Source: Sneathiella litorea (GTDB taxonomy: Bacteria > Pseudomonadota > Alphaproteobacteria > Sneathiellales > Sneathiellaceae). Taken from it: DNA of 64,000 nt. Location: NCBI RefSeq assembly GCF_009882915.1, contig NZ_WTUW01000001.1:1116357-1180356 (forward strand). Reading direction: 5' to 3'. The number at the start of each line of letters is the position of its first letter. Positions within the stretch are counted from its first letter, which is position 1. The translations under genes were made by a program, and so were the position numbers. A model generated the notes under the pieces. It saw only the letters and a list, made by a program, of their open reading frames with translations. It was not told the DNA's origin and did not search any database. Below are positions 1 through 6,906 of this stretch, piece after piece.

Positions 1-10
1 TACAAAGCTC

Positions 11-40
11 TTGACAAAACGTTTTGGCTATGGATATTAT
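11..40 (+). promoter_or_regulatory. Strong sigma70-type promoter with embedded palindromic operator
   Basis: A consensus -35 box TTGACA (11-16) is followed 18 bases later by TATTAT (35-40), five of six matches to the -10 consensus. The perfect 12-bp palindrome CAAAACGTTTTG (15-26) overlaps the end of the -35 box and the spacer. Its central CG and A/T arms resemble LacI-type operators, and its position would suit a repressor that blocks RNA polymerase. About 100 bases of leader follow before the first gene, with a weak 7-bp hairpin (64-83, CGATTTT / AAAATCG). No candidate repressor gene lies nearby in the window. Confidence 0.6.
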
Positions 41-139
41 TTTAAAATTCGATCTTTAACAGTCGATTTTAAATAAAAAATCGTCGAATTACAAGTATAT
101 CTATTGTGTTTTAACAATAGATTCTTCGCAGGAATTAAA

Positions 140-862
140 ATGAGCAATTTGGATTTAGATGCCATATGTAACCGGGACTACAAAGTAGTTACGAAAATCG
201 ACCCTAAGAAGACAATTCTTCTTGTCATTGATATGCAGCGGTTCTTCCTGGAGCCCGGCCAGCCAGCCTATTTACCAGGCGGAGATGGGGCGCCTTCAGG
301 GGTTGATGTGATCGCACCAAGCGCCAAGGTTATCGAGTGGTGTCGTGAAAAAGGTATTACTGTCATGTACTCCAAATGGGGGTTGCGGGGTGACGGATGG
401 GATGTTGGGCGGTGGGCCGATAAATGGCCAACCTGGAACGCCGGAACGCCGGAAGGGCCGGCTTGGCCACCGGAGGGGCCGGAGTCATCAGGGCGTTTTC
501 GCAACTACTCCTATGCAACAGATATTGTACAGGAGTTAGAGCCCGCAGAAGGCGAGTTGGTTCTGGCCAAAAGCCGCTACAGTTCTTTCGATGGCACTAT
601 TCTTGATACTTCGCTCCGCGAGCGGCCAGAAGTGGATACGATCCTCATGATCGGGGTAACGACCGGTTTTTGCGTACGTTATACGGCGAATGATGCGTTT
701 GCCCGCAATTACCGTGTTGGGGTTATCGCCGATTGTACGTCGGCTGTTAATGATCCTCTTTTTGAAGAGGGAGGGGCTGGACAGTATGTTGCGGCCTTAC
801 GAGATATTTCGATTGGCCTCGGAGACGTCATGTCGAGTGAGGAACTTTTCAAAATGTTATAA
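140..862 (+). CDS. Isochorismatase-family cysteine hydrolase (amidohydrolase)
   Basis: A 240-residue cytoplasmic hydrolase of the isochorismatase/nicotinamidase/N-carbamoylsarcosine amidase fold. The D-K-C catalytic set is visible: Asp31 in LLVIDMQRFF, Lys144 in LVLAKSRYSSF and Cys178 in IGVTTGFCVRYTAND, preceded by the family's usual cis-peptide region. Members cleave amides or ureido groups and release ammonia, or ammonia plus CO2. The ATG at 140 is preferred because AGGA lies just upstream; an in-frame TTG at 104 would add 12 residues with no support. The gene precedes a urea/amide-type ABC importer, so I infer that it hydrolyses the imported compound or a derivative. Biuret, carbamoyl-amino acid or other amide substrates are all possible. 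Family assignment is firm, substrate is not. Confidence 0.88.
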   Translation: MSNLDLDAICNRDYKVVTKIDPKKTILLVIDMQRFFLEPGQPAYLPGGDGAPSGVDVIAPSAKVIEWCREKGITVMYSKWGLRGDGWDVGRWADKWPTWNAGTPEGPAWPPEGPESSGRFRNYSYATDIVQELEPAEGELVLAKSRYSSFDGTILDTSLRERPEVDTILMIGVTTGFCVRYTANDAFARNYRVGVIADCTSAVNDPLFEEGGAGQYVAALRDISIGLGDVMSSEELFKML

Positions 863-866
863 TCAC

Positions 867-902
867 ATTGCGCCACGGTAGAATATTTTACCGTGGCGCA
901 AT
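867..902. terminator. Perfect 14-bp stem-loop after the hydrolase gene
   Basis: The arms ATTGCGCCACGGTA (867-880) and TACCGTGGCGCAAT (889-902) are perfectly complementary around an 8-base loop, starting 4 bases after the hydrolase stop codon. No T-run follows (TGATTTAGG), so it may be a partial terminator or an mRNA-stabilising hairpin that sets the ratio between the hydrolase and the transporter genes downstream. Confidence 0.6.
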
Positions 903-1034
903 TGATTTAGGCGTTATGAATTACTTGAGTTGCTGGAGTTAAAGTCTGTTTTTGTAGTTGTTAATCGTCAATCGGCATGCCGCAAAATGCGGAGATGTCC
1001 AATAGTTTGTCAAATAAATAGGAGGTAGCATTTT

Positions 1035-2252
1035 ATGTCTAAAACTGAGAAACCAAACCATCTCTCTGGGGCGACATTGAGCCGCCGCAGATTTGGCAAA
1101 CTGGCGGTTGGCGCGGCGGTTGGTGGAACCGTTTTGCAAGCGCCCTGGATTATTTCTGCCCGTGGCGAGGAAACAGTTAAGTTGGGCGGTCTTTTCCATA
1201 TGACTGGTGCGGGGTCTGTCTGGGGGCCATCCATGCAGCAGTGTATGGAGTATGCCATTAACGAAATCAATTCATCGGGCGGCGTTCTGGGGCGTCAGCT
1301 CGCGATGCTCGCAGAAGATGATAATACCAGCCCTGACATCGGTATTCAGAAATCAACCAAGATGATCCAGGCAGATGGCGCCAAAGCTCTGTTTGGTGTT
1401 GTTTACTCTAGTGTGCGCGCCGCTGTTGCAGCAAATGTTGCCGCGCGCTTCCGGGTTCCATACTTTTATCCGACATATTGGGAAGGTGGCACCTCTTGCG
1501 GTCGATATTATGTTTCAATGGGGGCTGTACCAAACCAGCAGCTGGACTATTTCATTCCATATCTTGTTGAGAAATTTGGTCCTCGCATTTACTGCGTTGG
1601 ACAGGACTATATCTGGCCACGCCAGTCGATTGAAATCGTTGAAACCCTGCTGAAGAAGCATGGGGGTGAATTGGTTGGAAAAGAGTTTGTCCCATTTGAT
1701 CAAAGCGACTGGTCCTCGGTTATCCGTCGCATAAAAGATGCCAAGCCGGACGTCTTTTTCCCCTTCATTGGTGGCGGTCTTGTCGACTGTATCAAGCAAT
1801 ATTACGATTTTGGTTTAGGCGAAACGGCAATTGCCTCAACCTTGATGGACGAGTTGTTTGTTCCGGCGTTTCCACCAGAATTGCGTGAAGGCATGCAATG
1901 TTCCGTATCCTATCTTATGGACCTGGATAATCCGGTGAATAATGCTTTTATCGCGGGCTATAAGAAAGCCTACGGTGAGGACGCGGTGGTGAACAACATG
2001 GGTGAAGCATTGTACGATAGTGTGCATCTATGGAAACTGGCTACCGAGAAGGCTGGAAGTTTTGATATTGAAGATACGGTTGATGCCCTCGGTGGATTGA
2101 GTTTTAACGCTCCGCAGGGAGAAATCAGTATCCAGGCAAGTTCAAATCATGCGGCCCTGCATCAAATCATTGCAGAGGTGCGTGCGGATGGCAGCTTCGA
2201 AGTCATTAAGGATTTCGGCAAGGTTGAGCCAATAACAGACTGCAAAGTCTAA
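1035..2252 (+). CDS. Urea/amide-type ABC transporter substrate-binding protein
   Basis: A 405-residue periplasmic binding protein (Peripla_BP_5 / UrtA-AmiC-FmdD group). The N-terminus carries a Tat-type signal, SRRRFGKLAVG at about residues 16-26, then a hydrophobic stretch and likely cleavage near residue 43. The mature part has the type I bilobal pattern: LGGLFHMTGAGS, then a YPTYWEGG segment and a PNQQ...GQDYIWPR segment that resemble the ligand region of urea-binding UrtA. A strong AGGAGG lies upstream of the ATG. It is the first of five colinear importer genes after an amidohydrolase. A branched-chain amino acid ligand is less likely given the urea-like features; the true ligand is unknown. 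Confidence 0.88.
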   Translation: MSKTEKPNHLSGATLSRRRFGKLAVGAAVGGTVLQAPWIISARGEETVKLGGLFHMTGAGSVWGPSMQQCMEYAINEINSSGGVLGRQLAMLAEDDNTSPDIGIQKSTKMIQADGAKALFGVVYSSVRAAVAANVAARFRVPYFYPTYWEGGTSCGRYYVSMGAVPNQQLDYFIPYLVEKFGPRIYCVGQDYIWPRQSIEIVETLLKKHGGELVGKEFVPFDQSDWSSVIRRIKDAKPDVFFPFIGGGLVDCIKQYYDFGLGETAIASTLMDELFVPAFPPELREGMQCSVSYLMDLDNPVNNAFIAGYKKAYGEDAVVNNMGEALYDSVHLWKLATEKAGSFDIEDTVDALGGLSFNAPQGEISIQASSNHAALHQIIAEVRADGSFEVIKDFGKVEPITDCKV

Positions 2253-2300
2253 TAACTATCGGCAATAGAAAAAAGTCAGCACAAGGGGGAAGTATCGATT

Positions 2301-3146
2301 ATGGAAGCACTTGTTATTCAAACACTAAATGGTGTTAGTTTAGCTTCTATTCTTATTCTGACGTCCCTTGGGCTGGCCGTTATCTTCGGTATGCTTGGCG
2401 TTGTGAATCTTGCTCATGGTGAGTTGTTTATGCTGGGCGCTTACGCGGTCGCGACGATGAGCAAGTTGGGATTGTCTCCCTGGTGGGGGTTGCTGGTCGC
2501 GCCAATCGTGGTCGGTGCTATTGGAATGCTAATCGAGCGAACAATTATCCGTAGGCTTTATCATCGACCGATTGATACGTTGCTCGCGACCTGGGGTGTC
2601 TCGATCGTAATTCGACAAGTTGTGCGCCTGATATACGGTACGGGGCATATGTCCTCTACATCCCTGATGGTCGGAAGCACGACGGTCTTTGGATATGAAT
2701 ATCCAACATATCGGTTGTTTGTTATCCTTGTTACGGTTCTCGTCGTCCTCCTCACCTTTTTTCTCTATTTTAAAACAACATTTGGACTGAAAATCAGGCT
2801 GGTTATTAGTAACCGGAGCATGGCGCGCGCACTTGGTATCAATACGAGCAAGACAGATATGTGGGCCTTTGGCATTGCCTCCGCGTTAGGCGGTCTGGCC
2901 GGCGCAATCATGAGCCCACTTGTTACCATTGACCCCGAAATGGGGCTCGCCTTCCTCGCAAAAGGGTTCATTGTTGTGATCGTCGGCGGTATTGGGAGCC
3001 TGTATGGGGTAATCGCGGGGGGCGCCGTCATCGGCGGTGGCGAAGCCGCAATATCATTCTTGCTAAGGCCTGTTGTTGCCCAGATTATTATCGTGTTGCT
3101 GGCAGTCGTAATCATCCGGGTGCGGCCAAAAGGAATTACAGGTTAA
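2301..3146 (+). CDS. ABC transporter permease, LivH/UrtB type
   Basis: A 281-residue inner-membrane permease of the branched-chain amino acid/urea class (BPD_transp_2). Hydrophobic segments alternate through its length, and the family segments VNLAHGELFMLGAYA (about 34-48) and GFIVVIVGGIGSLYGVIAGG near the C-terminus are visible. The start has a good upstream site (AAGGGGGAAG). The stop overlaps the start of the next permease by one base (TAATG), typical of translational coupling. It pairs with the LivM-type protein to form the membrane channel for the binding protein encoded upstream. Confidence 0.9.
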   Translation: MEALVIQTLNGVSLASILILTSLGLAVIFGMLGVVNLAHGELFMLGAYAVATMSKLGLSPWWGLLVAPIVVGAIGMLIERTIIRRLYHRPIDTLLATWGVSIVIRQVVRLIYGTGHMSSTSLMVGSTTVFGYEYPTYRLFVILVTVLVVLLTFFLYFKTTFGLKIRLVISNRSMARALGINTSKTDMWAFGIASALGGLAGAIMSPLVTIDPEMGLAFLAKGFIVVIVGGIGSLYGVIAGGAVIGGGEAAISFLLRPVVAQIIIVLLAVVIIRVRPKGITG

Positions 3147-4141
3147 TGATAAATAACGTATTGTATAAACAACCAAAATTTTGGGTTCTGGGTATCCTGT
3201 TTTTGGCATTATGTGCGTTTCCTCAAGTCACCAGCGGTTATCAAACAAGCCTGTTGGCCAAGTTCCTGGTTTTTGGCATTTTTGCTTTGAGCCTCGATTT
3301 GATCTGGGGATATTCGGGTATCGTGAACTTTGGCCACGCGATTTTCTTCGGCGCCGGGGCCTATGCTATGGGCATCGCCCTCAAATATCTTCCCTTTGCC
3401 GGGGCAACCTATTTTGCAGTGATATTTGCAATCCTTGTGCCGATGTTAATTGGTATATTGCTCGGGTATTTTCTTTTCTACGGAAGGGTCGGCGGTGTCT
3501 TTTTCGGCGTTGTAACGCTGGCCCTTACTGGTGTGGTCCAGTCTATTATCATCATCAGCTCAGACCTGACCGGTGGCATGAACGGACTGTTTGATTTTGC
3601 GCCACCAAAACTCGGTATTCCAGGGCTTATAGAGTTTGACCTCTACTCTCCGACTGTTGCTTATTACACCGTGCTGGCGGCTGCGATCGGCTGTTATCTT
3701 TTAGCCAGATATATTGTAAATAGTGACTTTGGACGTGTTATTCAGGCGATCCGTGAAGATGAAGATCGTGTCGAGTATCTCGGCTATAACGTCCCTTTTC
3801 TAAAGGTGGTTATTTTTGCAATTGCCTGTGGTATGGCAGGTTTCAGTGGCGCTCTTTATGTTCCACTCGGGTTTATTTCACCAGACCTTCTCAGTATCGA
3901 ACGATCCGCTGTTGTCCTGGTTTGGGTGGCTGTTGGAGGGCGCGGAACACTGATTGGCGCATTCGTGGGAACGCTGGCGGTCAGCTATATGCAAACCTTC
4001 CTGTCCGATCAGTTTGTTGTTCTGTGGCTCCTGTTTATCGGGGTACTGGCAATTCTGGTTATTCTGATATGGCCTACCGGGATTGTTGGCTTTGCCAAGC
4101 GATACTCTTTGCGATCAATTTTCCCCTTCAAGCAATCATAA
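3146..4141 (+). CDS. ABC transporter permease, LivM/UrtC type
   Basis: A 331-residue membrane protein, the second permease of the importer. Typical LivM features are LSLDLIWGYSGIVNFGHAIFF near residues 48-68, the conserved cytoplasmic loop AIREDEDRVEYLGYN, and the C-terminal VWVAVGGRGTLIGAFVG. About ten hydrophobic segments are expected. It overlaps the preceding permease by one base and ends 13 bases before the ATPase start, so it is in the same transcript. Confidence 0.9.
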   Translation: MINNVLYKQPKFWVLGILFLALCAFPQVTSGYQTSLLAKFLVFGIFALSLDLIWGYSGIVNFGHAIFFGAGAYAMGIALKYLPFAGATYFAVIFAILVPMLIGILLGYFLFYGRVGGVFFGVVTLALTGVVQSIIIISSDLTGGMNGLFDFAPPKLGIPGLIEFDLYSPTVAYYTVLAAAIGCYLLARYIVNSDFGRVIQAIREDEDRVEYLGYNVPFLKVVIFAIACGMAGFSGALYVPLGFISPDLLSIERSAVVLVWVAVGGRGTLIGAFVGTLAVSYMQTFLSDQFVVLWLLFIGVLAILVILIWPTGIVGFAKRYSLRSIFPFKQS

Positions 4142-4154
4142 ACGGCCACAGATA

Positions 4155-4883
4155 ATGCTTCAGATTGAGAATTTACATAAACGATTTGGTGGGTTGACCG
4201 TCATGGACGGCCTCAACATAAATGTCGCCGAGGGAGAAACCCGTTGTATTATTGGCCCGAACGGTACCGGGAAAACAACCCTGTTCAATCTCATTACGGG
4301 CAAGATTAAGCCAGATTCGGGGGCTATTAAAATTGGTGGCCGAAATGTTGTGTCTCGCCGGGTCTATGAAATTGCCCGCTTGGGGGTAAGTCGGAAGTTT
4401 CAATCGCCGACAATCTTTGGTGACCTGACAGTTGAAGATAATCTGATTATAGCGGCAACAGGTCGCCGAAACTTTACGGATTTGATATTAAGCCGTCGCC
4501 ATGGCGCCGAAAGCCGGATTGAGGAAATATTGGAGAAGCTGGAGTTCGGCGAATTCCGGAATGACCGTTCTGGTGACTTATCCCATGGTCAGCGCCAGTG
4601 GCTCGAAATTGGCATGGTATTGCTCAATGAGCCGGACCTCATTCTTCTGGATGAACCAACGGCGGGTATGACGCTTGCGGAAACGGCCCGTACGGCAGAT
4701 CTTATCCGTCAGGTCCTGCACGGCAAAACGACGTTGGTTATCGAGCATGACATTGCGTTTGTCCGGCGTTTGGAGGCGCCCGTTACTGTCCTCTTTCGCG
4801 GAAAAGTGATGTGTGAAGGGTCTTTTGAGGACATTGCGGAAGATGAACAAGTTAGACGAATTTATCTTGGGGAGAATCCCTGA
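4155..4883 (+). CDS. ABC transporter ATPase, UrtD-like (LivG family)
   Basis: A 242-residue ATP-hydrolysing subunit. Walker A is GPNGTGKTT (34-42), Walker B LILLDEPTAGMT, and the signature is LSHGQRQWLEIGMVL. The LSHGQ-QWLEIGM form and the AGMT after Walker B are characteristic of urea-type UrtD rather than LivG, where LAYGQQRRLEIARAL is usual. I start at the ATG at 4155 (MLQIENLHKRFGG); an upstream TTG would extend into the permease gene with a non-homologous tail. The stop overlaps the start of the next ATPase gene (TGATG). Confidence 0.9.
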   Translation: MLQIENLHKRFGGLTVMDGLNINVAEGETRCIIGPNGTGKTTLFNLITGKIKPDSGAIKIGGRNVVSRRVYEIARLGVSRKFQSPTIFGDLTVEDNLIIAATGRRNFTDLILSRRHGAESRIEEILEKLEFGEFRNDRSGDLSHGQRQWLEIGMVLLNEPDLILLDEPTAGMTLAETARTADLIRQVLHGKTTLVIEHDIAFVRRLEAPVTVLFRGKVMCEGSFEDIAEDEQVRRIYLGENP

Positions 4884-5593
4884 TGAGTATTCTCGAGATT
4901 GAAGATCTAGACGTTGGATACGGGACGACAAAAATCTGTCGTTCGGTTTCTTTGACAGTTGGTGAGGGTGAACTTATTTGTCTCTTGGGGCGCAATGGCG
5001 TTGGTAAAACGACTTTGCTTCGTGGAATTATCGGCATGTTGCCGGCGACAAAAGGTCGTATCACTTTCAATGGTTCGGATATAACGGCAGCGGATGACTA
5101 TGATCGTGCCAGGGCTGGTATTGGCTACGTGCCGCAAGGGCGCCTGGTTTTCCAGAAAATGACTGTTTTGGAGAATCTTCGTAGTGGAACGATGATTGGT
5201 GGAGATCGCCTTGGATCCTACCCTGATGAAGTTTTCTCGTATTTCCCTGTTCTTAAACAACGATTAAACCAGGCGGCGGGGACCTTGAGCGGAGGCGAGC
5301 AACAAATGCTGGCGCTTGCCCGCGTTTTATCGGGAAGGCCAAAACTTCTGTTATTAGATGAGCCGTCAGAGGGAATTCAACCAAGTATAGTCGCGGAAAT
5401 TGCCGAAATACTGCAACGTATCAGACGGGAACGCGGACTGGCACTTCTCTTGGTTGAGCAAAACCTGAAATTCGCAAGGTCTATCTCTGAGCGTGGATAT
5501 GTGATTGAGAAGGGGAGCATCGTGGCCGCCGGAACCGTTGAGGATCTTGCGGAAGATAGCGTCGTTCGCGAACATCTGACGTTTGCGAGTTAG
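4883..5593 (+). CDS. ABC transporter ATPase, UrtE-like (LivF family)
   Basis: A 236-residue second ATPase of the importer. Walker A GRNGVGKTTLL, signature LSGGEQQMLALARVL and Walker B LLLLDEPSEGIQPSIV are present. The EGIQPSI segment is the usual UrtE form; LivF normally has a different continuation. It forms the ATPase pair with the UrtD-like protein, to which it is coupled by a one-base overlap. No urease gene is in view, so urea itself is not assured as the substrate. Confidence 0.9.
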   Translation: MSILEIEDLDVGYGTTKICRSVSLTVGEGELICLLGRNGVGKTTLLRGIIGMLPATKGRITFNGSDITAADDYDRARAGIGYVPQGRLVFQKMTVLENLRSGTMIGGDRLGSYPDEVFSYFPVLKQRLNQAAGTLSGGEQQMLALARVLSGRPKLLLLDEPSEGIQPSIVAEIAEILQRIRRERGLALLLVEQNLKFARSISERGYVIEKGSIVAAGTVEDLAEDSVVREHLTFAS

Positions 5594-5668
5594 GAGATCA
5601 CACCTCTACAAATACCCAGGCCGAGGCTGCATCAAGGCCGCTCGTTATTCTGATCTAGGAGGTTTCTG

Positions 5669-6664
5669 ATGCAATTGCGACGGCTTGGGAGAGAGTTGAA
5701 GGTTAGCCCTGTCGGCCTTGGTTGCATGGGAATGAGTTTCTCTTACGGTGGTCAGGAGGAACGAGCCGCGATCGCTACGTTGCATAAAGCTATCGATATT
5801 GGTGTTACCCATTTTGATACAGCGGAGCTTTACGGCCCTTTTGAAAACGAACGCCTACTCGGGAAAGCGTTTAAAGGCCGCAGGGGTAAGGTCACTATTG
5901 CAACGAAGTTTGGCTACAAATACTCGGATTGCGGAAAAGGATTCGACCGTGTGCTTGGCCTTGATAGCACTCCGGAGAATGTTAAAGCTGCCGCCGAAGC
6001 CTCACTTAAGCGTCTGAACACTGATGTAATTGACGTATACTATCAACATCGTGTTGATCCAGCCGTCCCAATTGAGGAAACTGTTGGCGCAATGGCTGAT
6101 CTCGTTCAGGCCGGCAAAGTACGCGCGCTGGGTTTATCGGAAGTATCTTCCGGAACTATTCGTCGGGCACATGCAATACATCCAATTTCCGCGATTCAGA
6201 GCGAATATTCATTATGGAGTCGGGAGCCAGAAGCGGATGTTCTTCCCACATGCAGGGAGCTTGGAATTGGCTTTGTAGCTTACAGTCCGCTTGGTCGTGG
6301 TTTGCTAACCGGAACAATGGATCAGCCCGGCGCACTTTCAAAAGAAGACTGGCGATTAACCCTCCCCCGGTTCCAGCCAGGAAATATGGATGCCAATAAG
6401 GACTTGCTCAAAACCCTCGCTGAGATCGCGGCCATGAAAGGAGTGAGTGCAGCACAAATCAGCCTTGCCTGGGTTCTTCATCAGGGGGATGACATTGTTG
6501 CAATTCCCGGTTCACGTAAAATCCATCACCTAAAAGAAAACGTTCAAGCGGGTTTCATCAACTTAAGCGATGCTGAGATTTTGGAGATCTCCAGCGCTAT
6601 TTCATCAGATAAAGTTGCAGGAAAACGCTACTCGGCGTCAGACCTTGACCACATCGATGGATAA
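5669..6664 (+). CDS. Aldo/keto reductase
   Basis: A 331-residue NAD(P)H-dependent oxidoreductase of the AKR superfamily, close to the YghZ/Tas and auxin-induced-protein type. The catalytic tetrad is recognisable: Asp and Tyr in HFDTAELYGPFENE, Lys in TIATKFGYK and His in YYQHRVDP. The C-terminal cofactor-binding segment is AIPGSRKIHHLKENV. The start has a strong AGGAGG upstream. It sits 75 bases after the ABC importer, on the same strand, and may reduce a carbonyl product of the imported compound; that link is inference only. Confidence 0.9.
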   Translation: MQLRRLGRELKVSPVGLGCMGMSFSYGGQEERAAIATLHKAIDIGVTHFDTAELYGPFENERLLGKAFKGRRGKVTIATKFGYKYSDCGKGFDRVLGLDSTPENVKAAAEASLKRLNTDVIDVYYQHRVDPAVPIEETVGAMADLVQAGKVRALGLSEVSSGTIRRAHAIHPISAIQSEYSLWSREPEADVLPTCRELGIGFVAYSPLGRGLLTGTMDQPGALSKEDWRLTLPRFQPGNMDANKDLLKTLAEIAAMKGVSAAQISLAWVLHQGDDIVAIPGSRKIHHLKENVQAGFINLSDAEILEISSAISSDKVAGKRYSASDLDHIDG

Positions 6665-6802
6665 GGCGTCTTTATTCAGGCGATTGACTATAAAAAAAAC
6701 TGTTAAGCTTGTTGATCTCGAATGCAGTTCCGCCGCTCTATGATTGTTTTCTCGCCGGTCATTAGATACCTTCCATACTGATGAATAAGTTAGAGCATGA
6801 CG

Positions 6803-6868
6803 ATGGCCAATAAGTTCTATCAACGCGATGCAGTCTTCAGGCTTTGTCGCGGGTTCTTAGTTGGCCAT
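6803..6868. promoter_or_regulatory. Inverted repeat upstream of the DMGDH-like gene
   Basis: ATGGCCAATAAG (6803-6814) pairs with CTTAGTTGGCCAT (6856-6868) with one bulged base. Arms of 8 + 4 bp are separated by about 41 bases, 38 bases before the flavoprotein start codon. It could be a two-site operator or an mRNA structure. No regulator gene nearby explains it. Confidence 0.3.
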
Positions 6869-6906
6869 TTGAACAAGTAACCCATCGCTATATCAAGGAT
6901 TAAGCC

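Noticed and set aside
4883-5593. Assignment of the first importer to urea itself
   Set aside because: The ATPases have urea-type motifs, but no urease genes are in view, so urea remains only one of several possible ligands.
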